A DNA stretch of 7,483 bases from Nitrospinales bacterium. Lineage in GTDB: Bacteria; Nitrospinota_A; UBA7883; JACRGQ01. The number at the start of each line of letters is the position of its first letter. Position 1 is the stretch's first letter. The position numbers and the translations under genes are program-made. The notes beneath the pieces were generated by a model, which made no database searches, was not told where the DNA came from, and worked only from the letters and a program-made list of their open reading frames with translations. The stretch spans positions 1-7,483 of the forward strand of contig JAHFEI010000078.1 of assembly GCA_023248615.1 (NCBI GenBank). The letters are read 5' to 3'. This document shows, piece by piece, positions 7,156 to 7,483 of the stretch.

Positions 7156-7269
7156 TTATCCGGTTTTCTGTTGGGCGGCCTTATGCCACATGGATGTCTT
7201 TTCATCGGTAAAAGACCTTGTCAGTACCACCGCTTTTTTAAGTGCCTCGAACCGCCGCCTATTCGGTAG
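7156..7269 (-). pseudogene. Possible C-terminal remnant of a small gene (no start codon)
   Basis: On the minus strand an open frame ends with TAA at 7158-7156, four bases before the -35 box. Its last 38 codons look protein-like: LLPNRRRFEALKKAVVL, then TRSFTDEKTSMWHKA and AQQKTG. The frame is open back to a TAA at 7368-7366, but contains no ATG, GTG or TTG before the GTG inside KKAVVL. The upstream part runs through the repeat-like sequence and is poor protein (H, C, Q rich). The picture fits the tail of a gene whose front was lost or replaced by the repeat sequence beginning at 7270. It could equally be chance open frame over a short stretch. The family is not recognised. Confidence 0.3.
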
Positions 7270-7304
7270 GAGACCTTTGCATAACCCCCATTTCTGACAT
7301 TGAG
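7270..7304 (+). repeat. Possible terminal sequence of a mobile element or dispersed intergenic repeat
   Basis: The sequence starting GAGACCTTTGCATAACCCCC at 7270 resembles terminal inverted repeats of some IS5-type insertion sequences, which I recall as starting GAGACCTTTGCA. No matching inverted copy (TGCAAAGGTCTC on this strand) is present up to the right edge, and no transposase is visible. If real, it is a solo end, a remnant, or one side of a short non-autonomous element that includes the nearby hairpin. The identification is from memory of motif style and is weak. Confidence 0.25.
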
Positions 7305-7330
7305 ATAAACATAAATGTTGCTTCTCTTCT

Positions 7331-7354
7331 GGATTCCCGCTTTCGCGGGAATGG
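7331..7354. repeat. Dispersed-type palindromic hairpin (GGATTCCCGC-TTTC-GCGGGAAT)
   Basis: ATTCCCGC (7333-7340) and GCGGGAAT (7345-7352) form a perfect 8-bp stem around a TTTC loop, flanked by GG and GG. Sequences of the form GGATTCCCGC...GCGGGAATG are found as scattered intergenic repeats in many bacteria (comparable to REP-like or Neisseria dRS3-like repeats). Neither strand has a T-run after the stem, so it is not a typical intrinsic terminator, although it lies between an upstream gene end (7411) and the operon promoter and could still slow polymerase or protect transcript ends. Translation across it gives the DSRFRGNG peptide often mis-annotated from such repeats. Confidence 0.7.
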
Positions 7355-7410
7355 CAAACATGGCATTACCGGGAAACAATTTCAAAACAACGCACTACCC
7401 AAGACGGGCG

Positions 7411-7482
7411 CTACTTGTAATCGTTTTTGTAGCTGATGTAGTTTTGTGCGGAGACTATGAGTTTTACGCGTTCTTCTTTGGT
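7411..7482 (-). CDS. C-terminal end of an unidentified gene (runs off right edge)
   Basis: Reading in from the right edge on the minus strand, one frame gives TKEERVKLIVSAQNYISYK followed by NDYK and a TAG stop at 7413-7411. Amino-acid composition and codon use (acc, cgc, ctc, atc, agc, tac, aac) resemble the genes of this window. A second frame is also open here but reads as poor protein (rich in R, Q, L, K), and the third has an early stop. The gene would be co-directional with the operon, about 260 bp upstream of its promoter, so it is probably a separate transcription unit. Only 23 residues are visible; no family can be assigned. Confidence 0.5.
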   Translation of the reverse strand, partial: TKEERVKLIVSAQNYISYKNDYK

Positions 7483-7483
7483 C

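Noticed and set aside
7333..7352. Hairpin as a Rho-independent terminator
   Set aside because: The stem is good but there is no T-run after it on either strand.
7242..7436. Small plus-strand open frame across the hairpin repeat
   Set aside because: It contains the DSRFRGNG peptide that arises whenever the GGATTCCCGCTTTCGCGGGAATG repeat is translated. No ribosome site or family resemblance was seen.
1..7483. CRISPR array, tRNA or rRNA genes, integrase, toxin-antitoxin or defence genes
   Set aside because: No spaced direct repeats, tRNA-like or rRNA-like sequences, or recognisable defence or integrase motifs were seen. Nearly all of the sequence is accounted for by housekeeping-type genes.

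Overview
The window is almost entirely one co-directional gene cluster on the minus strand. Six complete genes run from about 7085 down to 86, and a seventh begins at the left edge. In transcription order they are: a zinc M16 peptidase with an export signal, an M16-fold partner without the zinc motif, a small DUF2062 membrane protein, two different CNNM/CorC-type membrane proteins (DUF21 + CBS pair + CorC/HlyC domain), the radical-SAM menaquinone enzyme MqnC, and the first 29 codons of an exported protein of unknown function. Every junction is tight: four are 4-nt ATGA/GTGA overlaps, one is a 1-nt TGATG overlap, and one is a 2-nt gap. This strongly suggests a single, translationally coupled operon.

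The operon has a convincing promoter. A TTGACA box, a 17-nt spacer and a TAAAAT box lie on the minus strand at 7152-7124, about 30 nt ahead of the TTG start of the first gene. The stretch from 7086 to 7410 has no intact gene. It holds this promoter, a short reading-frame remnant, a sequence resembling a mobile-element end, and a copy of a GGATTCCCGC...GCGGGAAT hairpin of a type often dispersed in bacterial genomes. At the right edge, the last 23 codons of another minus-strand gene appear to enter the window.

The organism is probably a Gram-negative bacterium that makes menaquinone by the futalosine route. The evidence is exported M16 proteases, Sec signals and mqnC. Lineages such as Desulfobacterota (Deltaproteobacteria), Nitrospinota or Nitrospirota would fit, but the sequence alone does not settle this. 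GC content looks moderate, around 50 percent by eye.

Functionally, the two M16 proteins probably form a periplasmic active/inactive heterodimeric protease. The DUF2062 protein and the two CNNM/CorC proteins are inner-membrane proteins; the latter two are likely linked to divalent-cation (Mg2+) efflux or homeostasis. MqnC is cytosolic and makes the cyclic intermediate of menaquinone synthesis. No obvious single pathway unites them. I found no convincing undescribed defence, mobile or biosynthetic system. The points most worth a second look are the two paralogous CNNM proteins with different motif conservation, the M16 pair, the edge gene coupled to mqnC, and the repeat-bearing intergenic region.
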